A stretch of DNA of 50,978 nt from an uncultured Bacilli bacterium (GTDB taxonomy: Bacteria; Bacillota_I; Bacilli_A; RF39; UBA660): contig CAKOXP010000011.1 of NCBI GenBank assembly GCA_934130175.1, positions 1 through 50,978 on the forward strand, given 5' to 3'. Of the stretch, positions 7,892 to 16,394 are shown piece after piece. The number at the start of each line of letters is the position of its first letter. Within the stretch, counting starts at the first letter, position 1. A program made the position numbers and the translations under genes. The notes under the pieces were generated by a model. It made no database searches. It had not been told where the DNA came from and worked only from the letters and a program-made list of their open reading frames with translations.

Positions 7892-8123
7892 TTCTTTCTA
7901 AATTATTTTACTTGCAAGTAGAAAGAACTTATCACAAGTAAAAATATTTAGCAAATGACCATTTTTACAAATTAAAAAGAGAAAAACTAAATAATTTTAC
8001 TTTTTCCCTTTAGTAATTTTTATAATTGATATTTATAATTTCATGAAATAAGTAAGTTTCACCTAAATTTAGTTTTTTTATATTATATTTATTATATAAT
8101 ACCTATTTGTTCTTCGAATTTTT

Positions 8124-9416
8124 TTATGCGATTCGGAAAGCTGGGGCAACACCGTATGTATCAGTAGCATAATAGTAGCCCCAATCACCGTCGTATTTCA
8201 CACGGAAGAAGGTAGTAGTAGTATAGACACCAGTCGAGCGCAACCACCAATCAAAGTTTGAGCCATTATATTGTTTTATTGCTCCACTACAATTTGATGT
8301 TGTTACTCCTTTATTTTTATAATAATCTAACTGTCTTGTTTCAGCTTCTGCTGTATCATTGCTTATTGTATTTGATGTTCCATCTTTACCCCATACTTCT
8401 TTTGTTGATAATACATATAATTTATCACTTGATGTAAAGTTTGTCTCTCCTGATGTTGAACCATGACCTGATACCACTGTCGTTGTTGCTATTACATTTT
8501 GTAGTTCACTTGGTAAAGTATTATATACTGTCGTATTTACATAAGTTCTTAATTCACTTGCTGGCCAGCCTCCTACATTAGTATTCGTTGAATTCATTGA
8601 CTGTTTTGAAATAATATCAGCAAACTCTACTACAAATCCACATGCTGTTTGGCTAGTTTCACCATTTGTACATTCTGATATATTCGCAACTCTCACTGTA
8701 TGTGTTCCTAATTCTCCCATATCTACTTCTTTTGTATCTCCAACTTGATATGGATAATTATTTTCTTTTACTGCTTTAGAAATAACATTCCATGAATCTG
8801 TTGCAAAAGACGCTGGTAATTCAGCTGATGTTTGTTCAGCTTCTAAACTTAGTTGTGCATTAAATACTTTTCCCATTACTTCTTCTTCTGTATTATTATC
8901 TCCTGCTGTTGAATCTATCCAGATTCTTAGGCTATATGTTATAGTTTTTCCTTTTTCTATTGTTCCAGAGTCTATTACTCTACTTGTTAATATTTTTGAT
9001 TTTGATGCGACTGCTTCTTCTCCATCTTTTAATAAAATATATCTTACTTTAGAATCAGCTAGTCTATCTTCATCAGCTATTGTTACTTCTTGATTATTAT
9101 CATTTGTATAAGTATCTAGATCTTTTAATGATAAAGTATAACTACTTGTACTACTTTTATTTGTTAATGTAAATGTATATTCTTTTGTTGTCATTCCTTG
9201 TTGATAACTTCTTGGTATTTCTTTTGTTAGTTTTATTCCTTCACTTGTTGTATCATCTAATGTTAATTCTAAGTTCCCCGCTGTTATTTTATTAACTATC
9301 TCTGAATTTTTAGTAATACTTAACCATGCATATGTTGTTCCTATTATTACTACTAGGATTAATACAATAGCTATTACTAATAGTTTTCCATTTCCTATTT
9401 TTTTCTTTTCTTCCAT
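8124..9416 (-). CDS. Surface protein paralog B with variable WWLRS...APAFRI C-terminal domain
   Basis: A 430-residue paralog of the protein at 185-1483. It has the same hydrophobic leader (LVIAIVLILVVIIGTTYAWL), the same KITAGNLELTLDD start of the TasA-like domain and the same DUF6273-like region. The last 45 codons encode WWLRS...FFRV...GVAPAFRIA, with 19 of the 27 intervening residues replaced relative to copy A. Start ATG at 9416 with AGAGGAAG. Upstream of the variable block, copies differ by ordinary drift including synonymous changes (for example GGT/GGC, AAT/AAC). I infer a retroelement-diversified surface ligand-binding protein. Confidence 0.8.
   Translation of the reverse strand: MEEKKKIGNGKLLVIAIVLILVVIIGTTYAWLSITKNSEIVNKITAGNLELTLDDTTSEGIKLTKEIPRSYQQGMTTKEYTFTLTNKSSTSSYTLSLKDLDTYTNDNNQEVTIADEDRLADSKVRYILLKDGEEAVASKSKILTSRVIDSGTIEKGKTITYSLRIWIDSTAGDNNTEEEVMGKVFNAQLSLEAEQTSAELPASFATDSWNVISKAVKENNYPYQVGDTKEVDMGELGTHTVRVANISECTNGETSQTACGFVVEFADIISKQSMNSTNTNVGGWPASELRTYVNTTVYNTLPSELQNVIATTTVVSGHGSTSGETNFTSSDKLYVLSTKEVWGKDGTSNTISNDTAEAETRQLDYYKNKGVTTSNCSGAIKQYNGSNFDWWLRSTGVYTTTTFFRVKYDGDWGYYYATDTYGVAPAFRIA
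8154..8234 (-). other. Putative DGR variable repeat VR2
   Basis: The 81-nt counterpart of VR1, flanked by identical TCG-CGC side (8235 on) and GGT-GTT-GCC side (8127-8153). It is rich in Tyr, Thr and Asp codons (TAC, TAT, ACT, GAT), as expected from diversification of AAY codons in a template. Cores on both sides are base-identical to copy A through the stop codon. Confidence 0.75.
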
Positions 9417-9439
9417 TTATATACACTTCCTCTAGTATT

Positions 9440-9469
9440 AGAATACACTAATTTTTTATTATTAGTCAA
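9440..9469 (-). promoter_or_regulatory. Sigma-A-like promoter of surface-protein gene copy B
   Basis: TTGACT (9464-9469), 18-bp spacer, TATTCT (9440-9445); the sequence is conserved with copy A. Confidence 0.55.
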
Positions 9470-9502
9470 TTATTTTCAATTTCAATTATTTACTTGACGA
9501 CA

Positions 9503-9532
9503 AAAGAAAAAATCAAGAATAGAACTATCCTT
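9503..9532 (-). terminator. Intrinsic terminator after the glycosyltransferase gene
   Basis: aagaatag / ctatcctt makes an 8-bp stem (one G-U) at the stop codon of the next gene, followed on the minus strand by a T-rich tract. Confidence 0.6.
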
Positions 9533-10541
9533 AATTTTGATCATCTAAACTATCATATACCTTTTTTAGTTTTTCACCTATACTTTTTAAATCACGTTCT
9601 TCTGCCACTTTATAAGCTTCTTTTGTTAAATTTGGTAATTTACCATTTAATATTTTTCTAATTTTTATTTCAAATTCATCTACATCTTTGGCTTTATAAA
9701 CATTTTTTCCATCTTCTAACCAATCTTCAAATATTGGAATATCCCTAATTATAGAAGGAGTCATACAAGCACATGCTTCAATTATAGGAATACCTTCAGT
9801 CTCTTCTAAAGTTGGAAATAAATATAAGTCACAACCAGATAAAGCATTTCTTATTTCAGACTGCTCTACATAGCCTGCAAAATAAAGATTATCTAATTTG
9901 GTATTTACTGCTCTAACAACATTTTTTCCAGCTGCAGCAAGAGGACTATATCCAAACCAAATAAATTTATATTCAGGTAATCTTTTAGCAAGCTCGACAA
10001 AGTCTATTATTCCCTTTCTTTCAATATAAAGTCCAATACCAATTATTACTTTTTCCTTATCTTTTATACCATACTGTTTTCTAAACAACTTTCCTTTTTT
10101 TTCATCCTTTTTAAAAAGTTCTAAGTCAATTCCATTTGAAATAGCATAAATTTTTTTATTTTCTAAATATTTATAAGAAGATATTAGTTTTTTAGAATAT
10201 GGTGTTGGTGTAACTAAGCAATCACCTATTTTATAACAAGATACTAACCACCATTTGAAAAACTTTGCTGTTTGTTTTGATAAAATAAACCCATTCTTAT
10301 AATCTTCTTCTGTGGAATGTGCATGATATACGACTTTTTTACCACGTAGTTTTGCGATTTTTGCAACAAAGAAAGACTTTATAAAATAAGTATTTATATG
10401 TAAAATATCATAATCATCATGTTTATTTAAAGTATAGTCAACACCTGCTAGATCTAGAGCTTTCTTTTGATGTTCAATAGCCTTACCTAAACCACTTTTT
10501 CTTATTGCTCTAAGGCCCTCAGTATATAATAATACTTTCAA
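9531..10541 (-). CDS. GT4-family glycosyltransferase, probable diacylglycerol glycolipid synthase
   Basis: A 336-residue GT-B enzyme. The N-terminal half starts KVLLYTEGLRAIRKSGLGKAI and has the HAHSTEEDY loop; the C-terminal half has the nucleotide-sugar motif region GIGLYIERKGIIDFV and the acidic EETEGIPIIEA signature. The opening KSGLGKAIEHQKKAL resembles LafB/CpoA-type enzymes that extend glucosyl-diacylglycerol for lipoteichoic acid anchors (from memory of the family, moderate certainty). TTG start at 10541 is chosen because GAGGTGAT lies 6 bp upstream; a GTG nine bases earlier is the alternative. Acts at the cytoplasmic membrane face. Exact sugar specificity is unknown. Confidence 0.75.
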   Translation of the reverse strand: MKVLLYTEGLRAIRKSGLGKAIEHQKKALDLAGVDYTLNKHDDYDILHINTYFIKSFFVAKIAKLRGKKVVYHAHSTEEDYKNGFILSKQTAKFFKWWLVSCYKIGDCLVTPTPYSKKLISSYKYLENKKIYAISNGIDLELFKKDEKKGKLFRKQYGIKDKEKVIIGIGLYIERKGIIDFVELAKRLPEYKFIWFGYSPLAAAGKNVVRAVNTKLDNLYFAGYVEQSEIRNALSGCDLYLFPTLEETEGIPIIEACACMTPSIIRDIPIFEDWLEDGKNVYKAKDVDEFEIKIRKILNGKLPNLTKEAYKVAEERDLKSIGEKLKKVYDSLDDQN

Positions 10542-10593
10542 AGATATCACCTCGTTCTTAAATTATAACACTAATTAGAAAATATTACTAATT

Positions 10594-11376
10594 CTATTTT
10601 TTATTCTTACTGCACTTTTCACAAAAGCTTTGATTTTGCATATAGGCACCACAATGTGGACATCTATCATTTCTTATAGTTGTCGTCATTAAAGACATTT
10701 CTTGTAATTTTTTATTAGCTTTAATAAACAAAACGATGGTAAACAGGAAGAATAAATAATACATAAGATAACTATTAGAATATACCATATAATCATATAT
10801 TCCATGAAGAGTTATTGGTACTAATAAACTTAAAACCAAATACTTGTTCTTCAACTTTTTATTATTATTGATATCTGCAAGTTTTGCAAAAGACAAATAG
10901 TATCCCATAAATACTGCAACAGATGCATGTGTAGGTACTGCAAAAATAAGTCTTGAAATAGCTACTCTTACACCACCTTCAAATACATACAATAAGTTTT
11001 CTATCCAAGCAAATCCTAAGGCTACAAATACTGAGTATACAATCATATCATATAGCTGATCATATTCTTTATTATGGTAAGATATTAAATATGTAAAAAT
11101 AAACTTTGATATTTCTTCGATAAAAGAAATAATACAAAAAGAATATAATAATAATCTTATATTTCCGTATTCTTTTATATCACCACCAAAAAAAGGAAAA
11201 ATAGTTTGTAAAAATAACGATAAAATAACTGTTAAAATTACAGCACCAAAACCTCCGAAAAAAAGTTTTAATAAAAGTCTTTTTGGTTCTTTTTTACTAT
11301 CCTGAGAATAAGTATAATAACCTAGAACTAAAATTGGTAATAATGCTAAAATAAAAAGTAATAATGTTTTATACAT
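10594..11376 (-). CDS. prsW: PrsW-family intramembrane metalloprotease with C-terminal zinc ribbon
   Basis: A 260-residue membrane protein with start ATG at 11376 behind GGAGTGG. About seven hydrophobic helices carry the PrsW motifs: FIEEISKF, IENLLY, TH (PTHASVAVFMGYY) and HGIYDY. PrsW in B. subtilis makes the site-1 cut of anti-sigma RsiW. The last ~25 residues form a zinc ribbon (CPHCGAYMQ...CEKC), an addition seen in some PrsW relatives. No sigma/anti-sigma pair is adjacent, so the substrate is unknown. Confidence 0.82.
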   Translation of the reverse strand: MYKTLLLFILALLPILVLGYYTYSQDSKKEPKRLLLKLFFGGFGAVILTVILSLFLQTIFPFFGGDIKEYGNIRLLLYSFCIISFIEEISKFIFTYLISYHNKEYDQLYDMIVYSVFVALGFAWIENLLYVFEGGVRVAISRLIFAVPTHASVAVFMGYYLSFAKLADINNNKKLKNKYLVLSLLVPITLHGIYDYMVYSNSYLMYYLFFLFTIVLFIKANKKLQEMSLMTTTIRNDRCPHCGAYMQNQSFCEKCSKNKK

Positions 11377-11427
11377 AAAATACCACTCCATTTAAATCAT
11401 ATCATAAAAATTATTCTTAAAGAAAAA

Positions 11428-11447
11428 AAGATAATTAAAATTATCTT
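11428..11447 (-). terminator. Intrinsic terminator after the small helical gene
   Basis: aagataa / ttatctt, a 7-bp stem overlapping the stop codon, with a U7 tract on the minus strand. Confidence 0.65.
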
Positions 11448-11833
11448 CTATTTACACCGCTACTATCTTGTTTTACTTCTTGAATCATTTCTTTTGGAGC
11501 ATCCATTTTTTCTAAAATGCTTATCTTTGCTTCTTCTGGGGTGTCAGCATTATTTAAGATAGTACCAAATTCATCTGGTGTTATTCCTAACTCCTTTTTT
11601 ACCCATGTTGAAACAACTTTTTCTTCTGGAGACATACCAGTCTCCTTTATTTCTGCTACAGTTGATGCAATTGCGCTTACTTCTTTCTTAGTGGCCTCAT
11701 AAGGGTTACTAACTATTCTTTTTAAGTGTTTTGCTTCATCTAAAGTTATATCATCATTATCTAGTTTTTCCATAACTTCTTTTGCAGTCTCTATGTTGGC
11801 CTGTTTTTTGTCATCAAAACTTTCTATAGTCAT
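11441..11833 (-). CDS. Small charged helical protein, unknown
   Basis: A 130-residue protein, not recognised. Start ATG at 11833 is favoured over a start 15 codons earlier because AAAGGTGG precedes it. It is Glu/Lys-rich, soluble and mostly helical (KKQANIETAKEVMEKL; SPEEKVVSTWVKKELG), with no Cys and no membrane segment. Downstream of RNase R on the same strand, 134 bp away. Confidence 0.6.
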   Translation of the reverse strand: MTIESFDDKKQANIETAKEVMEKLDNDDITLDEAKHLKRIVSNPYEATKKEVSAIASTVAEIKETGMSPEEKVVSTWVKKELGITPDEFGTILNNADTPEEAKISILEKMDAPKEMIQEVKQDSSGVNRR

Positions 11834-11966
11834 ATTACATGCACCACCTTTCGTTTTTGCATTAATATTATATAACAAAAATAACTTAATTATTTATTAA
11901 AGCATTACACTTTACATATTATTTACACTGTTTTTTTAAAATTCAAAAGCAACCAAACGTTTTTGA

Positions 11967-14159
11967 TTATCTTCTTTTCTTTCTTCCTTTATTAACATTA
12001 TAGTAATACATATCTGCTCGTTTTTGTTTTTCTAATGCTTTTGCATGGGTATTTGCTCTTTGGTTAATACGCTTATTCTCTGCTACTTTGCTTACGACTT
12101 GAAAATCAACTTCTTTTCTTTCTTTATTAGCATAGCTCACCTTTAAATTAAGCCTATCGCCTAAATAATAATCTTCTTGGTTATCCAAAGATATATAAGA
12201 TAACGTTTGAGGATAGTAAACATATTTACCTTTTAAATCTTTTTGTCTGACACGTCCTTCTACCATGTTATCTAACTCTATTTGCATTCCGTCATTATAA
12301 ATCTCTACTACAGTACCAACAAACTCTTCTCCAAGATGGTTTTCCATATACTCTGCAACTTTCATTAACTCAACCATTCTTTCACATTCATCTGCAGCAC
12401 GTTCTCTTTCAGAAGATGTTTTAGCTATTTCTTCTAATTCATTTTTCCATTTTTTCTTTAGGCTATCTTTATCTTCATCGCTGAAATGAAACTCTTTAAC
12501 CAAGCGATGATTTGTAGTATCAGGGTATCTTCTAATTGGAGATGTGAAGTGACAATAATAACTGCTTGCTAAGCCATAATGTCCTAAATCTTCACTACTA
12601 TAAAAAGCTCTTCTAAAACTTCTTAATAACTTAGTTTTCATCATATCTGATAAAGGATCAGAACTATCAATACTACTTGCTAATTTTTGACCTAAATCTT
12701 TATCTTCTATATCAAAATTATTCTTATATCCAAGTGTCTTAAGCATATCTAAATACTCTTGTAATTTTTCTTCTTTTGGTTGTTCATGATTACGGAAAAC
12801 TAGTGGATATTCATTTCTAAACATATCTTCTGCAATAGTTTCATTTGTAATTAGCATAAACTCTTCAATAATTGATTCTGCTCTTCCTTGGTATCTTTTT
12901 GAAAAGTCTGCTACTTGACTTTTATCATCCATTATAAGCTTTAGTTCAGGTTTATTTATTTCTACTGCTCCACGTCTTTTTCTTTTTTCAAATAGTTTTT
13001 TAGATAATTCTTCCATATTTTTTAAAGTATCAACATGAGATGAATATCCTTCTGAGATAATTCCATCATTTAGAATCATATTTACTTTTTCATAACTCAT
13101 TTTTATATTTGATTTAATCACACTTTTACAAATATTATATGATGTTCTATTTCCTTTTTTATCAAATTCCATAATACAAGATAATGCCAAACGTTCTACA
13201 TTAGGGTTTAGCGAACAAATCCCATTAGAAAGTTTATGTGGCAACATAGGAATAACCGTGTTTGCTAAATAACTACTAGTTCCTTTTCTTCTTGCTCTTA
13301 AGTCAAGTAAACTTCCCTTTTTAACATATTCACTAACATCTGCTATATAAACACCTAATTTATAACCACCATTTTCTAATAATTCTAAACTAACTGCATC
13401 ATCTAAATCTTTAGCGTCTATTCCATCAATAGTAAATATCTCTTTATCAGTAAAGTCCATTCTTCCTATTTTATCAGTATCTAATACTTTTGTTGGAATG
13501 CCATCTAGTTCTTCTAATTCTTCTTTTGTTATTTCATTATCAATATTATATTTGAATGCTTCCATTAAAATATCAACACCAGGATCATCTTTATGACCTA
13601 TTTCTTTGACAATATTTCCAACATAAAAGTTATCACTTCTTTTATCCGCACAATTAACTACTACTTTTTCTCCTTCAATATAGTTATCACCATCTAAAAC
13701 TATGATTAACTTTTGTTTTAATGGATCTTCAGGAACTACATAGTAATTTTCTCCATCTTTTTTTATTTCTCCAAGGATATTATCAATACTTCTTGAAATA
13801 AGTTTCTTAAAATAACATGTTTTTTCTTTTGATACTGGAAAGATATCAACTAAAACGGTATCACCATCAACAATTTTAGATGCACGTTCAAAAGATATAG
13901 GATATGTATCCTCACCAGAAATGATTATTCCATTACCATCACGAAATGTATGGTACTTTCCAACTCTAAAACTTGTTTTCCTTATTGGAATGTATTTGCC
14001 ACTATCATTAACAATTAACTCATAGTTTTTAACTTTATTATCTATTAATTCTTTTAATTCATTGGCATCAACTTCACCCAACGTTTGAGCCTTTTCTAAA
14101 ATTTTTTCAAAACTTATTGGCTTCTTAATTTTTTTCAAATAGTTTTCAATTTCAATCAT
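11967..14159 (-). CDS. rnr: Ribonuclease R
   Basis: A 730-residue 3'-5' exoribonuclease of the RNB/RNase II family. Domains in order: an N-terminal helix-turn-helix (about 1-60), two cold-shock domains (about 70-220), the RNB catalytic domain with DGIDAKDLDDAV carrying the metal-binding Asp residues (about 245-560), an S1 domain (EFVGTVVEIYNDGMQIEL) and a Lys/Arg-rich tail. RNase R degrades structured RNA and acts with tmRNA on stalled messages. In many Firmicutes rnr sits beside smpB, which is absent here. Start ATG at 14159 with GGGGGAT. Confidence 0.94.
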   Translation of the reverse strand: MIEIENYLKKIKKPISFEKILEKAQTLGEVDANELKELIDNKVKNYELIVNDSGKYIPIRKTSFRVGKYHTFRDGNGIIISGEDTYPISFERASKIVDGDTVLVDIFPVSKEKTCYFKKLISRSIDNILGEIKKDGENYYVVPEDPLKQKLIIVLDGDNYIEGEKVVVNCADKRSDNFYVGNIVKEIGHKDDPGVDILMEAFKYNIDNEITKEELEELDGIPTKVLDTDKIGRMDFTDKEIFTIDGIDAKDLDDAVSLELLENGGYKLGVYIADVSEYVKKGSLLDLRARRKGTSSYLANTVIPMLPHKLSNGICSLNPNVERLALSCIMEFDKKGNRTSYNICKSVIKSNIKMSYEKVNMILNDGIISEGYSSHVDTLKNMEELSKKLFEKRKRRGAVEINKPELKLIMDDKSQVADFSKRYQGRAESIIEEFMLITNETIAEDMFRNEYPLVFRNHEQPKEEKLQEYLDMLKTLGYKNNFDIEDKDLGQKLASSIDSSDPLSDMMKTKLLRSFRRAFYSSEDLGHYGLASSYYCHFTSPIRRYPDTTNHRLVKEFHFSDEDKDSLKKKWKNELEEIAKTSSERERAADECERMVELMKVAEYMENHLGEEFVGTVVEIYNDGMQIELDNMVEGRVRQKDLKGKYVYYPQTLSYISLDNQEDYYLGDRLNLKVSYANKERKEVDFQVVSKVAENKRINQRANTHAKALEKQKRADMYYYNVNKGRKKRR

Positions 14160-14431
14160 AAATTATCCCCCTACTACAAATAAGTAATTACGAAACTACT
14201 ACTTACAAATTTATTTTAACATAGATTATCTATATCGTTAATATTTTTTTAGAAAAATAAATTTTTCTTATATATAAAAAAATCAGCCATATTACTGACT
14301 GAAAATATATTCAAAGCTCAAACAAAACTAAACAATGATTTAATAACAAAGGCAACACTCAATATGCAAATAGTAAATATTCCTCTCTTAATTTATGATA
14401 GACTTTTGCTAAATACAGATAACGTAAAAAA
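14160..14431. other. Intergenic region at left edge of accessory island
   Basis: About 270 bp between rnr and the first island gene. Apart from the terminator at 14275-14302 I see no gene, tRNA or repeat. It may contain the left island junction, but I found no copy of the tRNA-Thr 3' end here. Confidence 0.4.
14275..14302 (-). terminator. Intrinsic terminator
   Basis: tcagcc / gactga (6 bp including one G-U pair) followed by T7 on the minus strand, downstream of the small gene at 14432. Confidence 0.5.
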
Positions 14432-14647
14432 CTATTTTTTTACTAATACTACATGTTCTTTAGAATGTGCATTACTTTGATTATAGATACTATTATTTAT
14501 ACTAATTCTTTCATTTGCTTGTTTACTAGCTTCCTCTAATTTGTTTTTTAATAAGCCTGATATTGGCTTTGATTCTACTCCATATTTTTTTTCTAAATAT
14601 TTTTGTGAACTACGACTGGAACTTAGTTTCTTTATTTGTTTTGTCAT
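14432..14647 (-). CDS. Small basic protein, unknown
   Basis: A 71-residue Lys/Ser-rich protein (MTKQIKKLSSSRSSQKYLEKKYGVE...), not recognised. A GGGAGG ribosome site and a TATAAT a short distance upstream support expression. It opens the accessory island. No hydrophobic segment or known motif. Confidence 0.55.
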   Translation of the reverse strand: MTKQIKKLSSSRSSQKYLEKKYGVESKPISGLLKNKLEEASKQANERISINNSIYNQSNAHSKEHVVLVKK

Positions 14648-14747
14648 TTTAAGAACCTCCCTGTATGGATTATATCATATTTCAATTCAATTTGAGAGTA
14701 GTTTTTATTTTATCTCGGAAAAGTTCGAGTATCAATTAATCTGGTGC

Positions 14748-14775
14748 GAATGCTGTAGATATCTACAACGCTTCA
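14748..14775. repeat. Palindrome in island intergenic region
   Basis: TGTAGATATCTACA is a perfect 14-bp palindrome within the ~210-bp gap before the acetyltransferase gene. It could be an operator or a recombination core; nothing else in the gap is interpretable. Confidence 0.4.
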
Positions 14776-14860
14776 CAAAGGCAATTGATATTTGAATCAA
14801 TCACTACATACATTTTATCAAATGAAAAGATAAATGAAAACACATTTTCGTTTAAAATCA

Positions 14861-15814
14861 TTAAAATTTTTGAAATTCCATATAATATCTGCTATCTGTT
14901 TCTTCCTTAATTTTAAATCCTAAATTCTTATACAAATTAAAAGCTTTAATATTGTCTTTATATACCCAAAGATATATATTATAATCATTATTAAGAACAT
15001 AATCCTTAATTATCGAAGAACCAATTCCTTTATTCCTATATTCTTTCTCAATAAAAATTTCATCCAACAACAAACCATCATCTATTTTTCTAATCAAAAT
15101 ACTACCTATGATTTTTTTGTTATAAATTATATTTTTATACTCTTTTATTAAAGTAGGAACACTTTCACATATATAATTATCTATTTTTGTCATTTCTTCT
15201 TCTGATAAACTTTTAGCATATTCAACAATTGTTTTTAATTTATAATATTTTATTCTTTCTAAATCATTAATTGTAGCAGTTTCTATTTTGAAATTAAATA
15301 TCTTCTTTTGCGTAAAAATATAATTATAAAATTCATTACATGAAATATTATAATTTGGTTTATTATATTTATATATATGAACATCTAAACCTTTTGGAAC
15401 TTCATTTTCTCTACTTTTAATAAATTTTATTTCAACATCATTTAATAAATCATTTAAATTATTGTATTCATGAATACCTTTTTCATCAAACCATGAATGT
15501 TCAAACCAATAGACTTTATTATCTACATAATATACAAGAAAAGTATGAGAAGGTAAATTATTTTTATCATCTATATAAATAAAATATGTTTCATTTTTTA
15601 TATTATTTTCCTCAAATAATTTTCTTTCTAATTCTACTTGGTCCCAACATACTCCTATTTTCTTATTTAATAACTCTTCTGGTGACATTAAATAATATAC
15701 TTTATTAAAAGTATCTTCAAGATCAACATTATCACAAATATTATTTCTATTATTGTCTAAAAAGCCATATTCAATTTCTTCCATTACATTCATTATTTTT
15801 TGAATATTATCCAT
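14861..15814 (-). CDS. Transglutaminase-like / GNAT acetyltransferase fusion
   Basis: A 317-residue two-domain protein. Residues 1-165 look transglutaminase-like: the Cys of GVCWDQVELERKLF (about 55), the His of SHTFLVYY (about 90) and WFEHSWFDEKG supply candidate catalytic residues. Residues 175-317 are a GNAT domain with DEIFIEKEYRNKGIGSSII (acetyl-CoA binding R/Q-x-x-G-x-G/A, here RNKGIG) and the terminal NLYKNLGFK. Its ATG overlaps the upstream stop (TAATG), so the two genes are cotranslated. Likely an accessory, perhaps resistance or modification, enzyme; substrate unknown. Confidence 0.7.
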   Translation of the reverse strand: MDNIQKIMNVMEEIEYGFLDNNRNNICDNVDLEDTFNKVYYLMSPEELLNKKIGVCWDQVELERKLFEENNIKNETYFIYIDDKNNLPSHTFLVYYVDNKVYWFEHSWFDEKGIHEYNNLNDLLNDVEIKFIKSRENEVPKGLDVHIYKYNKPNYNISCNEFYNYIFTQKKIFNFKIETATINDLERIKYYKLKTIVEYAKSLSEEEMTKIDNYICESVPTLIKEYKNIIYNKKIIGSILIRKIDDGLLLDEIFIEKEYRNKGIGSSIIKDYVLNNDYNIYLWVYKDNIKAFNLYKNLGFKIKEETDSRYYMEFQKF

Positions 15815-16365
15815 TACACATCACCTTTATCATTTGACCAATCCTCGAATGGATCAAAATTATGTTGTCTTTCCCATTCTATATGACAATCTCTAGCATG
15901 TTTTACTGCTTCACATCCATTATTTGAAATTGCACTTGCACCTTCGGTAACAACAAAAAATGATAAATTATATTGTTTTGCTAATTCCTTAACTTTACTA
16001 CAAAATTCTCTCGATTTTTCTATTTTATCAAATTCAATTACAATTTGATATTCATCTTTATAAACAATTTTATCATCATCAATCATAGCTTTTTCTATTT
16101 TTATAAAATTTTTATCTATCCATTCAGTAATCGATGATAAAGTTTTTTCTAAAAAAATTTCATAGCCATTTCCATTAAAATATGAGCGATATTCTTTAGA
16201 TTCATCGGCATAAATAGTTGGTTTATTTAACCAATTAGTCTTATTGGATTTAATAAAATTATCCCATACTTCAGTAGGATTAGAAATATTATTCCATAGA
16301 TATTTTTTTAAATATTCATATATTCCAATACCCTCACATGTAATTCTAAAATACTCATTATTCAT
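15814..16365 (-). CDS. Hypothetical protein coupled to the acetyltransferase gene
   Basis: A 183-residue soluble acidic protein. The C-terminus has a distinctive SAISNNGCEAVKHARDCHI then FDPFEDW segment, which resembles conserved tails of short proteins in other gut Firmicutes, but I cannot name the family. Start ATG at 16365 with AGGTGA. It overlaps the next gene by one base (TAATG), so the two products are probably stoichiometric partners. Confidence 0.55.
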   Translation of the reverse strand: MNNEYFRITCEGIGIYEYLKKYLWNNISNPTEVWDNFIKSNKTNWLNKPTIYADESKEYRSYFNGNGYEIFLEKTLSSITEWIDKNFIKIEKAMIDDDKIVYKDEYQIVIEFDKIEKSREFCSKVKELAKQYNLSFFVVTEGASAISNNGCEAVKHARDCHIEWERQHNFDPFEDWSNDKGDV

Positions 16366-16394
16366 TCAATCACCTCATATAAAATATTTATAAT

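Larger units (their letters stand above)
7941..9515. repeat. Direct repeat copy B: surface-protein gene with flanks
   Basis: This is the second copy of the block at 1-1580, same orientation, offset about 7.94 kb. Its left end at 7941 corresponds to window base 1, so the true left boundary of homology is unknown. The right end of similarity is the ttgacgacaaaag segment near 9493-9506, after which the flanks differ. Confidence 0.9.

Noticed and set aside
14730..14745. Short match to the tRNA-Thr 3' end as a left attachment site
   Set aside because: Only about six bases (ggtgc) agree, which is not enough in this sequence.
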